Below the pieces are notes generated by a model that worked only from the letters and a program-made list of their open reading frames with translations, was not told the origin of the DNA and did no database searches. DNA of 64,000 nucleotides from Streptomonospora mangrovi (lineage in GTDB: Bacteria > Actinomycetota > Actinomycetes > Streptosporangiales > Streptosporangiaceae), in the NCBI RefSeq assembly GCF_027604915.1, contig NZ_JAJAQC010000032.1:23938-87937 (forward strand), given 5' to 3'. Positions 45,777-55,045 of the stretch are shown piece by piece. The first letter of the stretch is position 1, and each line of letters opens with the position of its first letter. The position numbers and the translations under genes were made by a program.

Positions 45777-47459
45777 GTGATCGCGCTAGCTCAGGATCCG
45801 CTGCGGCTCGACGCGTCGGCCATCGACTACGTCCTGCTCGCGGTGTACTTCGCGTTCGTGTTGGGAATCGGCTTCCTCGCCCGCCGGTCGATCTCCTCCA
45901 GCCTGGACTTCTTCCTGTCCGGGCGCGCCCTGCCCGCCTGGGTGACCGGTCTGGCCTTCATCGCGGCCAACCTGGGCGCCATCGAGATCATCGGCATGTC
46001 GGCCAACGGCGCCATGTACGGCATGCCGACCATGCACTACTTCTGGATCGGCGCCGTCCCGGCGATGCTGTTCCTGGGCCTGGTCATGATGCCGTTCTAC
46101 TACGGCTCCAAGGTCCGCAGCGTCCCCGAGTTCATGCTGCGCCGGTTCGGCACGGCCGCGCACCTGGTCAACGGCATCAGCTTCGCCCTGGCCCAGATCC
46201 TCATCGCGGGCGTCAACCTGTTCCTGCTGGCCACCATCGTGGACGCCCTGCTGGGCTGGCCGCTGTGGGTGTCGCTGCTGGTGGCCGCGGCCATCGTCCT
46301 CAGCTACACCGCGCTGGGCGGCCTCTCGGCGGCGATCTACAACGAGGTGCTCCAGTTCTTCGTGATCGTGGCCGCGCTGCTGCCGCTGACCCTGGTCGGC
46401 CTGCACCGCGTCGGCGGGTGGTCGGGCCTGGTCGAGGAGGTCACCAACAGCCCCGACGGCGCCGAGCACCTCTCGGCGTGGCCGGGCAACGCCCTCACCG
46501 GGTTCGGCAGCAGCTTCCTGAGCGTGCTGGGGATCGTCTTCGGCCTGGGCTTCGTGCTGGCCTTCGGCTACTGGACCACCAACTTCGTGGAGGTCCAGCG
46601 CGCCATGGCCTCCAAGAGCATGTCGGCGGCCATGCGCACCCCGATCATCGGCGCCTTCCCCAAGCTGTTCATCCCCTTCCTCGTCGTGATCCCCGGCATG
46701 ATCGCCGGTGTCAGCGTCTCGGAGATGGTGGCGCTCCAGGCGGGTGAGAACCCGGGAGTCGACTACAACGACGCGATCCTGCTGCTGATGCGCGACCTGC
46801 TGCCCAACGGCCTGCTGGGGGTGGCCCTGGCCGGCCTGCTGGCGTCGTTCATGGCGGGCATGGCGGCCAACCTCAGCTCGTTCAACACCGTGTTCACCTA
46901 CGACATCTGGCAGGCCTACATCGTGAAGGGCCGGCCGGACTCCTACTACCTGAACATGGGCCGGTGGGTGACCGTCGGCGCCACGCTGGGCGCGGTGGGC
47001 ACGGCGTTCATCGCCTCGGGCTACTCCAACCTGATGGACTACCTGCAACAGTTGTTCTCGTTCTTCAACGCGCCGCTGTTCGCGACGTTCATCCTGGGCA
47101 TGTACTGGAAGCGCATGACCCCGGCCGCCGGCTGGAGCGGCCTGGTCAGCGGCACCCTGGCCGCCGTCCTGGTGTTCCTCGCCAACACCTTCGGGGTGAT
47201 CGAGCTGTCGGGGCAGGGCGCCAGCTTCGTGGGCGCCGGCGCGGCCTTCGTCGTCGACATCGTCGTCAGCGTGGTGGTCACCATGTTCACCCGGCCCAAG
47301 CCCGACTCCGAACTGGTCGGCCTGGTGCACTCCCTGACCCCGCGCGAGTCCCGCAGGGCCGAGACCACCGGCGAGGACGCCGGCTGGTACCGCCGCCCGT
47401 GGGTGCTGGCGCTGATCGCCGGCGTCCTCGTCGTCGCGCTCAACATCATCTTCTTCTGA
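45777..47459 (+). CDS. Sodium:solute symporter (SSS family)
   Basis: 560 residues with about 13-14 membrane helices. Family signs: VLLAVYFAFVLGIGFLARRSISSSLDFFLSGRALPAWVTGLAFIAANLGAIEIIGMSANGAMYG near the start, a GGLSAAIYNEVLQFFVI stretch, FGYWTTNFVEVQRAMASKSMSAA, and LAGLLASFMAGMAANLSSFNTVFTYDIW. SGLT-type members carry sugars or myo-inositol with Na+. The GTG at 45777 has GAGAGGA upstream and puts the short outer N-terminus before TM1. A DeoR regulator is divergent and a small membrane protein follows 46 bp later; both suggest a carbohydrate-like substrate, not identified. Confidence 0.94.
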   Translation: MIALAQDPLRLDASAIDYVLLAVYFAFVLGIGFLARRSISSSLDFFLSGRALPAWVTGLAFIAANLGAIEIIGMSANGAMYGMPTMHYFWIGAVPAMLFLGLVMMPFYYGSKVRSVPEFMLRRFGTAAHLVNGISFALAQILIAGVNLFLLATIVDALLGWPLWVSLLVAAAIVLSYTALGGLSAAIYNEVLQFFVIVAALLPLTLVGLHRVGGWSGLVEEVTNSPDGAEHLSAWPGNALTGFGSSFLSVLGIVFGLGFVLAFGYWTTNFVEVQRAMASKSMSAAMRTPIIGAFPKLFIPFLVVIPGMIAGVSVSEMVALQAGENPGVDYNDAILLLMRDLLPNGLLGVALAGLLASFMAGMAANLSSFNTVFTYDIWQAYIVKGRPDSYYLNMGRWVTVGATLGAVGTAFIASGYSNLMDYLQQLFSFFNAPLFATFILGMYWKRMTPAAGWSGLVSGTLAAVLVFLANTFGVIELSGQGASFVGAGAAFVVDIVVSVVVTMFTRPKPDSELVGLVHSLTPRESRRAETTGEDAGWYRRPWVLALIAGVLVVALNIIFF

Positions 47460-47505
47460 CGGCCCGAAAGGCGGCACCAATGAACACGCGCAAGGAGGCA
47501 GCCCG

Positions 47506-47787
47506 ATGAGCGCCAACGCGCCGAAGCCCCGGACCAGCCCGTCGCGGGCCTTCGACATCCGGATGGTCATCGCCCTGCTGTTCGCGATCTACGGGATCGT
47601 GCTCACGGTCATGGGCGCCTTCGGCTCCGCCGAGCACATCGAGCAGAGCGCGGGGGTCAACATGAACCTGTGGTCGGGCCTGGGCATGCTCGCCTTCGCG
47701 GTGCTGATGGGCGGCTGGGCGCTCATCCGCCCGCTGAAGGTCCCCACCGACACCGACACCGACACGGGAACCGGGCCCGGGCACTAG
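47506..47787 (+). CDS. Small two-helix membrane protein downstream of symporter
   Basis: 93 residues. Two membrane helices: IRMVIALLFAIYGIVLTVMGAFG (about 18-40) and WSGLGMLAFAVLMGGWALI (about 56-74), and a short Thr/Asp tail with a TD repeat (PTDTDTDTGTG). AAGGAGG precedes the ATG at 47506. No named family is recognised. Its place 46 bp behind the symporter suggests an accessory or stabilising subunit of that transporter (inference). Confidence 0.78.
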   Translation: MSANAPKPRTSPSRAFDIRMVIALLFAIYGIVLTVMGAFGSAEHIEQSAGVNMNLWSGLGMLAFAVLMGGWALIRPLKVPTDTDTDTGTGPGH

Positions 47788-47876
47788 CCCGCCCTTCCCC
47801 CACCGGCCGCCCCCGCCACCCGGCGCGGGCGGCCGGTGCCGTTCGCGGCGGCGCACGGTCGTTTTCCAGACAATAA

Positions 47877-47904
47877 TTGACATGACATCGATGTCGTGTA
47901 ATCT
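47877..47904 (+). promoter_or_regulatory. Promoter with MarR-type operator; probable leaderless transcript
   Basis: TTGACA (47877-47882) and TAATCT (47899-47904) are 16 bp apart. Between and across them lies a 20-bp near-perfect palindrome (47880-47899) with core GACATCGATGTC. The hydrolase ATG at 47911 is only 6 bp beyond the -10 box, so transcription should start at or next to the A of the ATG. Confidence 0.8.
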
Positions 47905-47910
47905 TTCGGC

Positions 47911-48705
47911 ATGCAGACACACCAGCCGACCACACTCGTCTTCGTCCCCTGCCTTTCGGGCGCCCCGTGGAGCCCCCGCCAACTCGCCCCCTACCGGCAC
48001 CGGCCCCTGCGCGCCCCGCGCCTTCCCGAAGGCCTCGCCGAGATCGAGGGCTACGCCGACCACCTCGCCGCGTCCCTGGCCGACCTCGACGGCCCCGGCG
48101 GATACGTCCTGGTGGGCGACTCCTTCGGCGCCAACGTCGCCCTCGCGCTCGCCGTGCGCCGACCGGCCGCGCTGCGCGGACTGGTCCTGTCCGGAGGCTT
48201 TGCGGCCAACCCCGTCACCTCGCCGCTGCGCAAGGGCGCGCTGCGGGTGATGGGCCGGATGCGCGGCCCGCTGTACCGGGGGCCGGCGCTGCGCGCCCAC
48301 GCCCGGACCCTGGCCTCGCCCCACGACACCGACGGCCAGGTCCCCTGGAGCACCGCCGACAGCCGCCGCCTCTTCCTCGACCACACCCCGGCCACCTCCT
48401 ACGGCGCCCGCCTGGCCGCCGCGTTCGCCGCCGACCACACCGACCGGCTCCACCTCGTCGAGGTGCCGACGCTGATCCTCACCCCCTCCCACGACGTGCT
48501 GGTCGGCCCGCACGCCGCCCGCGTCCTGCGCGAGGGCATCCCCGACGCCCGCGAGGTCGTGCTCCAGGACACCGGCCACATGTTCCGCTTCACCCACCCC
48601 GACACCTACGGCGCCGCCGTCGAGGCGTTCCTGGCCGAACGCGTCGACCCGCCGGCCGCCACCGCGCCGAGCGACGCCCGGGAGGCCGGCCGTGCGGCCC
48701 GCTGA
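47911..48705 (+). CDS. Alpha/beta hydrolase
   Basis: 264 residues. Nucleophile elbow GDSFGAN (Ser71), later Asp in LTPSHDVLVGPH and His in LQDTGHMFRFTHP complete the triad; FVPCLSGAPW near the start forms the oxyanion region. The substrate is unknown. No ribosome site precedes the ATG at 47911, which fits the leaderless promoter described separately. The marR gene starts 14 bp before this stop, so the enzyme and its likely repressor are co-expressed. Confidence 0.88.
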   Translation: MQTHQPTTLVFVPCLSGAPWSPRQLAPYRHRPLRAPRLPEGLAEIEGYADHLAASLADLDGPGGYVLVGDSFGANVALALAVRRPAALRGLVLSGGFAANPVTSPLRKGALRVMGRMRGPLYRGPALRAHARTLASPHDTDGQVPWSTADSRRLFLDHTPATSYGARLAAAFAADHTDRLHLVEVPTLILTPSHDVLVGPHAARVLREGIPDAREVVLQDTGHMFRFTHPDTYGAAVEAFLAERVDPPAATAPSDAREAGRAAR

Positions 48706-49156
48706 GGAACTGCGCTACCTGATCCTGGCCGCCCAGCGCGAGGGCAACCGCATCCTGGCGCGCCGGCTCCAGCCGCTGGGCGTCACCCCCTCCCAGGCCG
48801 AGGTGCTGCGGCTGCTGCTGGACCGGGGGCCGCTCACCCTCAAGGGCCTCGGGGAACTCCTGGTGTGCGAGAGCGGCGGCAGCCCCAGCAGGCTGGTCGA
48901 CCGCCTGCACGCCGCGGGCCTGGTCCACCGCGAGGTACCCGCCCACGACCGCCGGCAGGTCACGCTCACCCTCACCGACGCCGGACGCCGCGTCGCCGAG
49001 GAGGTCGCCGGCGTCGAAGAGGACCTGCACGCGCGCATCGAGTCCGCCGCCCAGGGCCGCGCCCTTGACGAGGCCACCGCCTTCCTGCGCTCCTTCGTCG
49101 CGGGGCTGCCCTCCGGCGATGCCGTGGCCCGCCGCCGCGGCACGGCTTCCGGGTAG
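48692..49156 (+). CDS. MarR family transcriptional regulator
   Basis: 154 residues. Winged helix: LGVTPSQAEVLRLLLDRGPLTLKGLGELLVCESGGSPSRLVDRLHAAGLVHREVPAHDRRQVTLTLTDAGRRVAEEVAG, the MarR pattern with the DRRQ wing. GTG start at 48692 overlaps the hydrolase gene. It probably autoregulates the two-gene operon through the palindrome at 47880-47899, releasing it when a small molecule, perhaps the hydrolase substrate, is bound. Confidence 0.92.
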   Translation: MRPAEELRYLILAAQREGNRILARRLQPLGVTPSQAEVLRLLLDRGPLTLKGLGELLVCESGGSPSRLVDRLHAAGLVHREVPAHDRRQVTLTLTDAGRRVAEEVAGVEEDLHARIESAAQGRALDEATAFLRSFVAGLPSGDAVARRRGTASG

Positions 49157-49160
49157 GGCG

Positions 49161-49193
49161 CGGCCCCGCGCCGCCGCCCGCGGCGCGGGGCCG
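49161..49193 (+). terminator. GC hairpin terminator after marR
   Basis: Perfect 13-bp stem CGGCCCCGCGCCG with a 7-nt loop, starting 4 bp after the stop. There is no U-run. Confidence 0.65.
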
Positions 49194-49399
49194 TGCGCGG
49201 GTTGTCCACAGGCGCGGTGCGGCCACTGGCAGCGGCGATCACCCTGGGTTACGTTTTCTCCATCCGCCGTGTGCGCCGGGCGGGCCGATGCCCGTCCAGG
49301 CCCGAGTTTCGCGGAACCGCGCCCGGGTAGCGGGCGGCCACCCCTGGTCACCGGGTGTGTCCGCACCGGGCCGAGCAGTCGTAACGGCGGAGGAGAGAC

Positions 49400-52300
49400 A
49401 TGGGTGTTCGCAGGCTGATCCAGTCCTGGCCGGTCTACCGGCAGTTCACCGGCGGCGACCCCTCAGGGCGCGGCGGGGCGGCCAAGTCGGCCGCCAGCGC
49501 GCGCCTGGCCCCGCGCACCTCCCGCGCCGACCGCGTCGTGAAGTCGGTCTGCCCCTACTGCGCCGTGGGCTGCGGCCAGAACGTCTACGTCCGCGACGAC
49601 AAGGTCATCCAGATCGAGGGCGACCCCGACTCCCCCATCAGCCGCGGCCGGCTGTGCCCCAAGGGCTCGGCCAGCCTCCAGCTCACCACCGGCTCCTCGC
49701 GGCGGCACACCGTGCTCTACCGGCGCCCGCACGCGCCCGACTTCGAGGAGATCGACCTGTGGACGGCCATGGACATGGTCGCCGACCGCGTGATCGCCAC
49801 CCGCCGCGAGGGCTGGCAGGACCACCTCGACGGCCTGCGGGTCGCCCGCACCATGGGCATCGCCAGCCTGGGCGGCGCCACCCTCGACAACGAGGAGAAC
49901 TACCTCATCAAGAAGCTGTTCACGGCGCTGGGCGTGGTCCAGGTCGAGAACCAGGCGCGGGTCTGCCACAGCTCCACCGTGGCCGGGCTGGGCACCTCCT
50001 TCGGGCGTGGCGGGGCCACCACCTTCATGCAGGACCTCCAGAACTCCGACTGCATCGTCATCGAGGGCTCCAACTACGCCGAGGCCCACCCCGTGGGCTT
50101 CCAGTGGGTCATGGAGGCCAAGGCGCGCGGCGCCGTGGTCATCCACGTCGACCCCCGCTTCAGCCGCACCAGCGCGCTGGCCGACCTCCACGTGCCCATC
50201 CGCGCCGGCACCGACATCGCCTTCCTGGGCGGGCTCATCAACCGCGTCCTCACCGACGACGCCTACTTCCGCGACTACCTGCTCGCCTACACCAACGCCG
50301 CCACCATCGTCACCGACGACTTCCAGGACACCGAAGACCTCGACGGCCTGTTCTCCGGCTTCGACCCCGACCAGCGCACCTACGACCTCAACACCTGGCG
50401 CTACGCCGGCGTGGACATCGCCCCCGCCTCGGGCGACCGCGACGCCCACTACGCCGAACGCGCCGGCGCGCCCCAGGAGACCGCCGAGGCCGGCCGCCCC
50501 GAACAGCAGGGCTCGGGCGGCGCGGCGGTGGGCGGCACACCCGAGACCGACCCCACCCTCACCCACCCCCGGTGCGTGTTCCAGATCCTCAAGCGGCACT
50601 ACTCCCGCTACACCCCCGAGGCCGTCGAGGAGATCTGCGGCATCCCGCGCGACCTCTTCGACCGCGTCTACCGCCACCTCACCGAGAACTCCGGCCGCGA
50701 CCGCACCTCGGCGTTCTGCTACGCGGTGGGCTGGACCCAGCACACCGTGGGCGCCCAGTACATCCGCGCCGCCTGCGTCCTCCAGCTCCTGCTGGGCAAC
50801 ATCGGCCGCCCCGGCGGCGGCATCCAGGCGCTGCGCGGCCACGCCAGCATCCAGGGCTCCAGCGACATCCCCACCCTGTACAACCTCCTGCCGGGCTACA
50901 TCCCCATGCCCCACGCCCACGGCAACCAGAGCCTCGACGACTTCGTCGCCGCCGACGCCGCCGTCAACGGCTTCTGGGCCGACATGAAGTCCTACCTGGT
51001 CAGCCTGCTCAAGGCGTGGTGGGGCGACCACGCCACCGCCGACAACGACTACGCCTTCGACTACCTCCCGCGCATCACCGGCGACCACAGCACCTACGCC
51101 ACCGTCATGGCCCAACTGCGCGGCGAGTGCAAGGGCTACTTCCTCATGGGCGAGAACCCGGCGGTGGGCTCGGCCAACTCCCGCGCCCAGCGGATGGGCA
51201 TGGCCAACCTCGACTGGCTGGTGGTGCGCGACTTCTCGCTGATCGAGAGCGCCACCTGGTGGAAGGACGGCCCCGAGATCGAGTCCGGCGAGCTGCGCAC
51301 CGAGGACATCGCCACCGAGGTGTTCTTCTTCCCCGCCGCCGCCCACACCGAGAAGTCGGGCACCTTCACCAACACCAACCGCACCCTCCAGTGGCACGAC
51401 CGCGCGGTGCTGCCCGGCGGCGACGCCCGCAGCGACCTCTGGTTCACCTACCACCTGGGCCGGATCATCCGCCAAAAGCTCGCCGGCTCCACCGACCCGC
51501 GCGACCTCCCGCTGCTCCACCTCACCTGGGACTACCCGCTGGAGGAGGGCCAGGAGCCCGACGCCGCCGCCGTCCTGGCCGAGATCAACGGATACGGCCC
51601 CGACGGCCGCCCCCTGGGCGGCTACACCCAGCTCCGCGACGACGGCTCCACCACCTGCGGCTGCTGGATCTACTGCGGCGTCTTCGCCGACGGCGTCAAC
51701 CAGGCCGCGCGCCGCAAACCGCACACCGAGCAGGACTGGATCGCCGCCGAGTGGGCGTGGGCGTGGCCGGCCAACCGGCGGGTGCTCTACAACCGCGCCT
51801 CGGCCGACCCCCAGGGCCGGCCCTGGAGCGAACGCAAGGCGCTGGTGTGGTGGGACCCCGCGTCCGGGCGCTGGACCGGCCACGACATCCCCGACTTCGA
51901 GGCCGACAAGGCACCCGATTACCGCCCGCCCGAGGGCGCCACCGGCGTGGCCGCGATCAGCGGCACCGACCCGTTCATCATGCAGGGCGACGGCAAGGGC
52001 TGGCTGTACGCCCCCGCCGGCCTCAAGGACGGCCCGCTGCCCACCCACTACGAGCCGCAGGACTCCCCGTTCGGCAACCTGCTCTACGGCCAGGACCGCA
52101 ACCCGGTGCGGCAGGTCCACCCCCACGACCTCAACCGCTACCACCCCGGCCCCGGCGACCCCGGCGCCGGCGTCTTCCCTTACGTGGTCACCACCTACCG
52201 GCTCACCGAGCACTTCACCGCCGGGGGCATGAGCCGCTGGACCCCCTACCTGGCCGAACTCCAACCCGAGTTCTTCTGCGAGGTCTCGCCCGAACTCGCC

Positions 52301-52651
52301 GCCGAGCGCGGCCTCACCCACGGCTCCTGGGCCACCATCGTGACCGCCCGCAACGCCATCGAGGCGCGGGTGCTGGTGACCGACCGCATGGCCCCGCTGC
52401 GGGTGCACGGCCGCACCGTGCACACCATCGGCATGCCCTACCACTGGGGACCCAACGGCTACAGCACCGGCGACGCGTTCAACGAACTGTCGTCCATCGC
52501 GCTCGACGGCAACGTGCACATCCAGGAGGTCAAGGCGCTGACCGCCGACATCCGGCCCGGCCGCCGGCCGCGCGGCCCCGACCGGCTCGCCCTGGTCCGC
52601 GACTACCACGAGCGCGCCGGGATCACCGTGCGCACCGGAACGGAGGTGTAG
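49400..52651 (+). CDS. fdhG: Formate dehydrogenase, molybdopterin catalytic subunit (Cys type)
   Basis: 1083 residues. A [4Fe-4S] site (Cys51, Cys54, Cys58, Cys86: VCPYCAVGCG...RLCPKG) leads to the Mo/W-bis-MGD domains. At the position of selenocysteine in FdnG there is Cys189 in ARVCHSSTVAGLGTSFGRGG. Further marks are GSNYAEAHPVGFQW, LLLGNIGRPGGGIQALRGHASIQG, MGENPAVGSANS, and the C-terminal cofactor-binding region IGMPYHWGPNGYSTGDAFNEL. It oxidises formate to CO2. No twin-arginine signal is seen at the N-terminus. ATG at 49400 after GGAGGAGAG. First gene of a three-gene operon with the iron-sulfur and NrfD-like subunits. Confidence 0.95.
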   Translation: MGVRRLIQSWPVYRQFTGGDPSGRGGAAKSAASARLAPRTSRADRVVKSVCPYCAVGCGQNVYVRDDKVIQIEGDPDSPISRGRLCPKGSASLQLTTGSSRRHTVLYRRPHAPDFEEIDLWTAMDMVADRVIATRREGWQDHLDGLRVARTMGIASLGGATLDNEENYLIKKLFTALGVVQVENQARVCHSSTVAGLGTSFGRGGATTFMQDLQNSDCIVIEGSNYAEAHPVGFQWVMEAKARGAVVIHVDPRFSRTSALADLHVPIRAGTDIAFLGGLINRVLTDDAYFRDYLLAYTNAATIVTDDFQDTEDLDGLFSGFDPDQRTYDLNTWRYAGVDIAPASGDRDAHYAERAGAPQETAEAGRPEQQGSGGAAVGGTPETDPTLTHPRCVFQILKRHYSRYTPEAVEEICGIPRDLFDRVYRHLTENSGRDRTSAFCYAVGWTQHTVGAQYIRAACVLQLLLGNIGRPGGGIQALRGHASIQGSSDIPTLYNLLPGYIPMPHAHGNQSLDDFVAADAAVNGFWADMKSYLVSLLKAWWGDHATADNDYAFDYLPRITGDHSTYATVMAQLRGECKGYFLMGENPAVGSANSRAQRMGMANLDWLVVRDFSLIESATWWKDGPEIESGELRTEDIATEVFFFPAAAHTEKSGTFTNTNRTLQWHDRAVLPGGDARSDLWFTYHLGRIIRQKLAGSTDPRDLPLLHLTWDYPLEEGQEPDAAAVLAEINGYGPDGRPLGGYTQLRDDGSTTCGCWIYCGVFADGVNQAARRKPHTEQDWIAAEWAWAWPANRRVLYNRASADPQGRPWSERKALVWWDPASGRWTGHDIPDFEADKAPDYRPPEGATGVAAISGTDPFIMQGDGKGWLYAPAGLKDGPLPTHYEPQDSPFGNLLYGQDRNPVRQVHPHDLNRYHPGPGDPGAGVFPYVVTTYRLTEHFTAGGMSRWTPYLAELQPEFFCEVSPELAAERGLTHGSWATIVTARNAIEARVLVTDRMAPLRVHGRTVHTIGMPYHWGPNGYSTGDAFNELSSIALDGNVHIQEVKALTADIRPGRRPRGPDRLALVRDYHERAGITVRTGTEV

Positions 52652-52654
52652 GCC

Positions 52655-53614
52655 ATGGCCCTGGACGAGCGACGCGCGGCGGCGCCCGGCACCGACAGCG
52701 GTAGCGGCGTCGGAACGCCCGACGGCATGCCCGCCGACTCCCCCCACCCCCGCATGGGGTTCTTCACCGACACCAGCGTGTGCATCGGGTGCAAGGCGTG
52801 CGAGGTCGCCTGCAAGGAGTGGAACGCGGTCCCCGAGGACGGGCTGAACTTCACCGCCATGTCCTTCGACAACAGCGGTGGGCTGGGCGCCGACACCTGG
52901 CGGCACGTGGCGTTCATCGAGCAGCGGGCGTCGGTGGGCGTGCAGGAGAGCGGCGTGGGCCGCCCCGACGGCGCGGCGGCGCCGGTGGACCTGGGCATGC
53001 CCTCCTTCGACAAGCCCGGCGACGCGGCCGGCGCCGACGAGCGCGGCGAATTCCGCTGGCTGATGTCCTCCGACGTCTGCAAGCACTGCACGCACGCCGC
53101 CTGCCTGGACGTCTGCCCCACCGGCGCGCTGTTCCGCACCGAGTTCGGCACCGTGGTGGTGCAGGAGGACATCTGCAACGGCTGCGGCTACTGCGTGCCC
53201 GCCTGCCCCTACGGCGTCATCGACAAGCGCGAGGACGACGGCCGGGTGTGGAAGTGCACCCTGTGCTACGACCGGCTGGGTGAGGGCCTGGAGCCGGCGT
53301 GCGCCAAGGCGTGCCCCACCGACTCCATCCAGTTCGGCGAACTGGACGAACTCCGCGCCCGCGCCGACGAGCGGGTGCGCCACCTGCACGAGGCGGGCAT
53401 CGACTCCGCGCGGCTTTACGGCCGCGACCCCGACGACGGGGTCGGCGGCGACGGCGCGTTCTTCCTGCTGCTGGACGAGCCGGAGGTCTACGGCCTGCCG
53501 CCGGACCCGGTGGTGACCACGCGCGACCTGCCGTCGATGTGGCGGCACGCGGGCGCGGCCGCCGCCGTCCTGCTGGCCGGAATCACCGCGACGTTCCTGG
53601 GGAGGCGGCGTTGA
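52655..53614 (+). CDS. Formate dehydrogenase iron-sulfur (beta) subunit
   Basis: 319 residues. Four [4Fe-4S] clusters are predicted from CIGCKACEVACKEWN, CKHCTHAACLDVCPTGAL, CNGCGYCVPACPYGV and CTLCYDRLGEGLEPACAKACPTDSIQFG. It passes electrons from the catalytic to the membrane subunit. The C-terminus has a hydrophobic segment (AAAAVLLAGITATFL) that may tie it to the membrane, as in E. coli FdnH. Starts 3 bp after the alpha subunit stop; its stop overlaps the NrfD-like start (TTGA). Confidence 0.95.
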   Translation: MALDERRAAAPGTDSGSGVGTPDGMPADSPHPRMGFFTDTSVCIGCKACEVACKEWNAVPEDGLNFTAMSFDNSGGLGADTWRHVAFIEQRASVGVQESGVGRPDGAAAPVDLGMPSFDKPGDAAGADERGEFRWLMSSDVCKHCTHAACLDVCPTGALFRTEFGTVVVQEDICNGCGYCVPACPYGVIDKREDDGRVWKCTLCYDRLGEGLEPACAKACPTDSIQFGELDELRARADERVRHLHEAGIDSARLYGRDPDDGVGGDGAFFLLLDEPEVYGLPPDPVVTTRDLPSMWRHAGAAAAVLLAGITATFLGRRR

Positions 53615-54702
53615 GCACATCGGACGTGACACGCGAGGGCATCCGGGGCGCTCACCCGGGCCGCGAGGCGCTGACGGGCGCGGTGAGCACCCTGGACGGC
53701 CACCGCCGCGACCACCCTTCCCGCCGCCGGGTCCGGCGGGGCGAGCCGGAGTTCCGCAGCTACTACGACAAGCCGGTGCTCAACCAGATCGTGTGGGAGC
53801 CGCGCGACATCGCCGGCTACCTGTTCCTGGGCGGCCTGGCGGGCGCGTCGTCGGTGCTGGCCGCCGGAGCCGACCTGACCGACCGCCCCGATCTCGCCCG
53901 CCCGCTGAAGTACACGGCGCTGGGCGCGATCACCGGCTCGGTGGCCGCCCTGGTCAACGACCTGGGGCGCCCGGCCCGGTTCGTCAACATGCTGCGGGTG
54001 CTGAAGTGGACCTCGCCCATGAGCGTGGGCTCCTGGATCCTGGCGGCCTACGGCCCGCTGGCCGGGGCTGCGGCGGTCTCCCAGGCCACCGGCATCCTGC
54101 CGGGCCTGGGCAGGACGGCCGCCGTGGGCGCGGCCGCCCTCGGCCCGGCGGTGGCCGCCTACACCGCCCCGCTGATCTGCGACACCGCCGTCCCGGCCTG
54201 GCACGAGGGCTACCGCGAGATGCCGTTCGTGTTCGTGGGCTCGGCCGCGGCGGCGGCCGGCGGCATGGGCATGGCCACGGCCCCGGTGGAGCAGGCAGCG
54301 CCGGCCCGGCGCGCGGCCGTCCTGGGCTCGGTCCTGGAGACGGCGGCCCTGTGGCGCATGGAACACCGCATGGGCATGGTCGCCAAGCCGTACCGCGAGG
54401 GCCGCAGCGGAGGGCTGATGCGCGCGGCCAAGATCCTGACCGTGGCCGGAGCGGCGGGCGCCCTGCTGGGCGGCCGCAACCGAGCGGTGTCGGCGGTAGC
54501 GGGAGCCGCCCTGCTGGCGGGCTCGGCCTGCACCCGCTTCGGAGTGTTCAGCGCGGGCGTCGCCTCGGCCGCCGACCCCAAGTACACGGTCGTGCCCCAA
54601 CGCCAACGTCTGGAAGAACGCAAAACCGACGCGGCGATCTCCGCCGCGAAGGCAGCCGCGTCGTCCCCGTCACCCGGCCCGGAGGAGCCGTCCGACTCCT
54701 AA
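53611..54702 (+). CDS. nrfD: NrfD-type membrane subunit of formate dehydrogenase
   Basis: 363 residues, polysulfide reductase NrfD family, with about 8 hydrophobic segments after a 60-residue basic lead. Visible: FRSYYDKPVLNQIVWEPRDIAGYLFLGGLAGASSVLAAGADL, LGRPARFVNMLRVLKWTSPMSVGSWIL and AAYTAPLICDTAVPAWHEGYREMPFVFVGSAAAAAGG. It replaces the cytochrome b gamma subunit found in enterobacteria and should pass electrons to the quinone pool. The TTG start at 53611 overlaps the preceding stop. No fdhD or fdhE is in the window. Confidence 0.92.
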   Translation: MSTSDVTREGIRGAHPGREALTGAVSTLDGHRRDHPSRRRVRRGEPEFRSYYDKPVLNQIVWEPRDIAGYLFLGGLAGASSVLAAGADLTDRPDLARPLKYTALGAITGSVAALVNDLGRPARFVNMLRVLKWTSPMSVGSWILAAYGPLAGAAAVSQATGILPGLGRTAAVGAAALGPAVAAYTAPLICDTAVPAWHEGYREMPFVFVGSAAAAAGGMGMATAPVEQAAPARRAAVLGSVLETAALWRMEHRMGMVAKPYREGRSGGLMRAAKILTVAGAAGALLGGRNRAVSAVAGAALLAGSACTRFGVFSAGVASAADPKYTVVPQRQRLEERKTDAAISAAKAAASSPSPGPEEPSDS

Positions 54703-54771
54703 CCCCCGTCTTTACAAAGTAGATTTCCGACATCTCCCCCTCAGGGAGGAAATGCCGGTCTAGCCCAATTC

Positions 54772-55045
54772 GCCACCATCCCCGCGCGTGCGGGGAGCAC
54801 GCCGGCGCCGGTGCGGCCCGCGATCGTCACGAGGGACCATCCCCGCGCGTGCGGGGAGCGCGTCGCTGTCTGGCTGCGCGCTGTCGCCGCGACGGGACCA
54901 TCCCCGCGCGTGCGGGGAGCGCACGTGACCACGTACTAGCTACTGGTTTATGTTCGGACCATCCCCGCGCGTGCGGGGAGCGCGGCGAGGTCGGCCAGGG
55001 TGCGCTCGATGGTGAAGGGACCATCCCCGCGCGTGCGGGGAGCGC
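54772..55045 (-). CRISPR. CRISPR array, type I-E-like, five repeats and four spacers
   Basis: 29-bp repeats at 54772-54800, 54833-54861, 54894-54922, 54955-54983 and 55017-55045. Each holds the hairpin CCCCGCGCGTGCGGGG. Spacers are 32, 32, 32 and 33 bp. Read on the minus strand, repeats begin GCGCTCCCCGC and end GGGGATGGTCCC, like the E. coli I-E repeat, so the leader is on the right (55046 onward), and the degenerate repeat at 54772 (first bases GCC, end GCAC) is the old trailing end. No cas gene is in the window. Confidence 0.97.

Noticed and set aside
49463..53632. 1389-codon open frame on the minus strand opposite the formate dehydrogenase genes
   Set aside because: Mirror of high-GC codons of the real genes; composition is Val/Gly/Ala/His-rich with no motif, while the plus strand has clear families.
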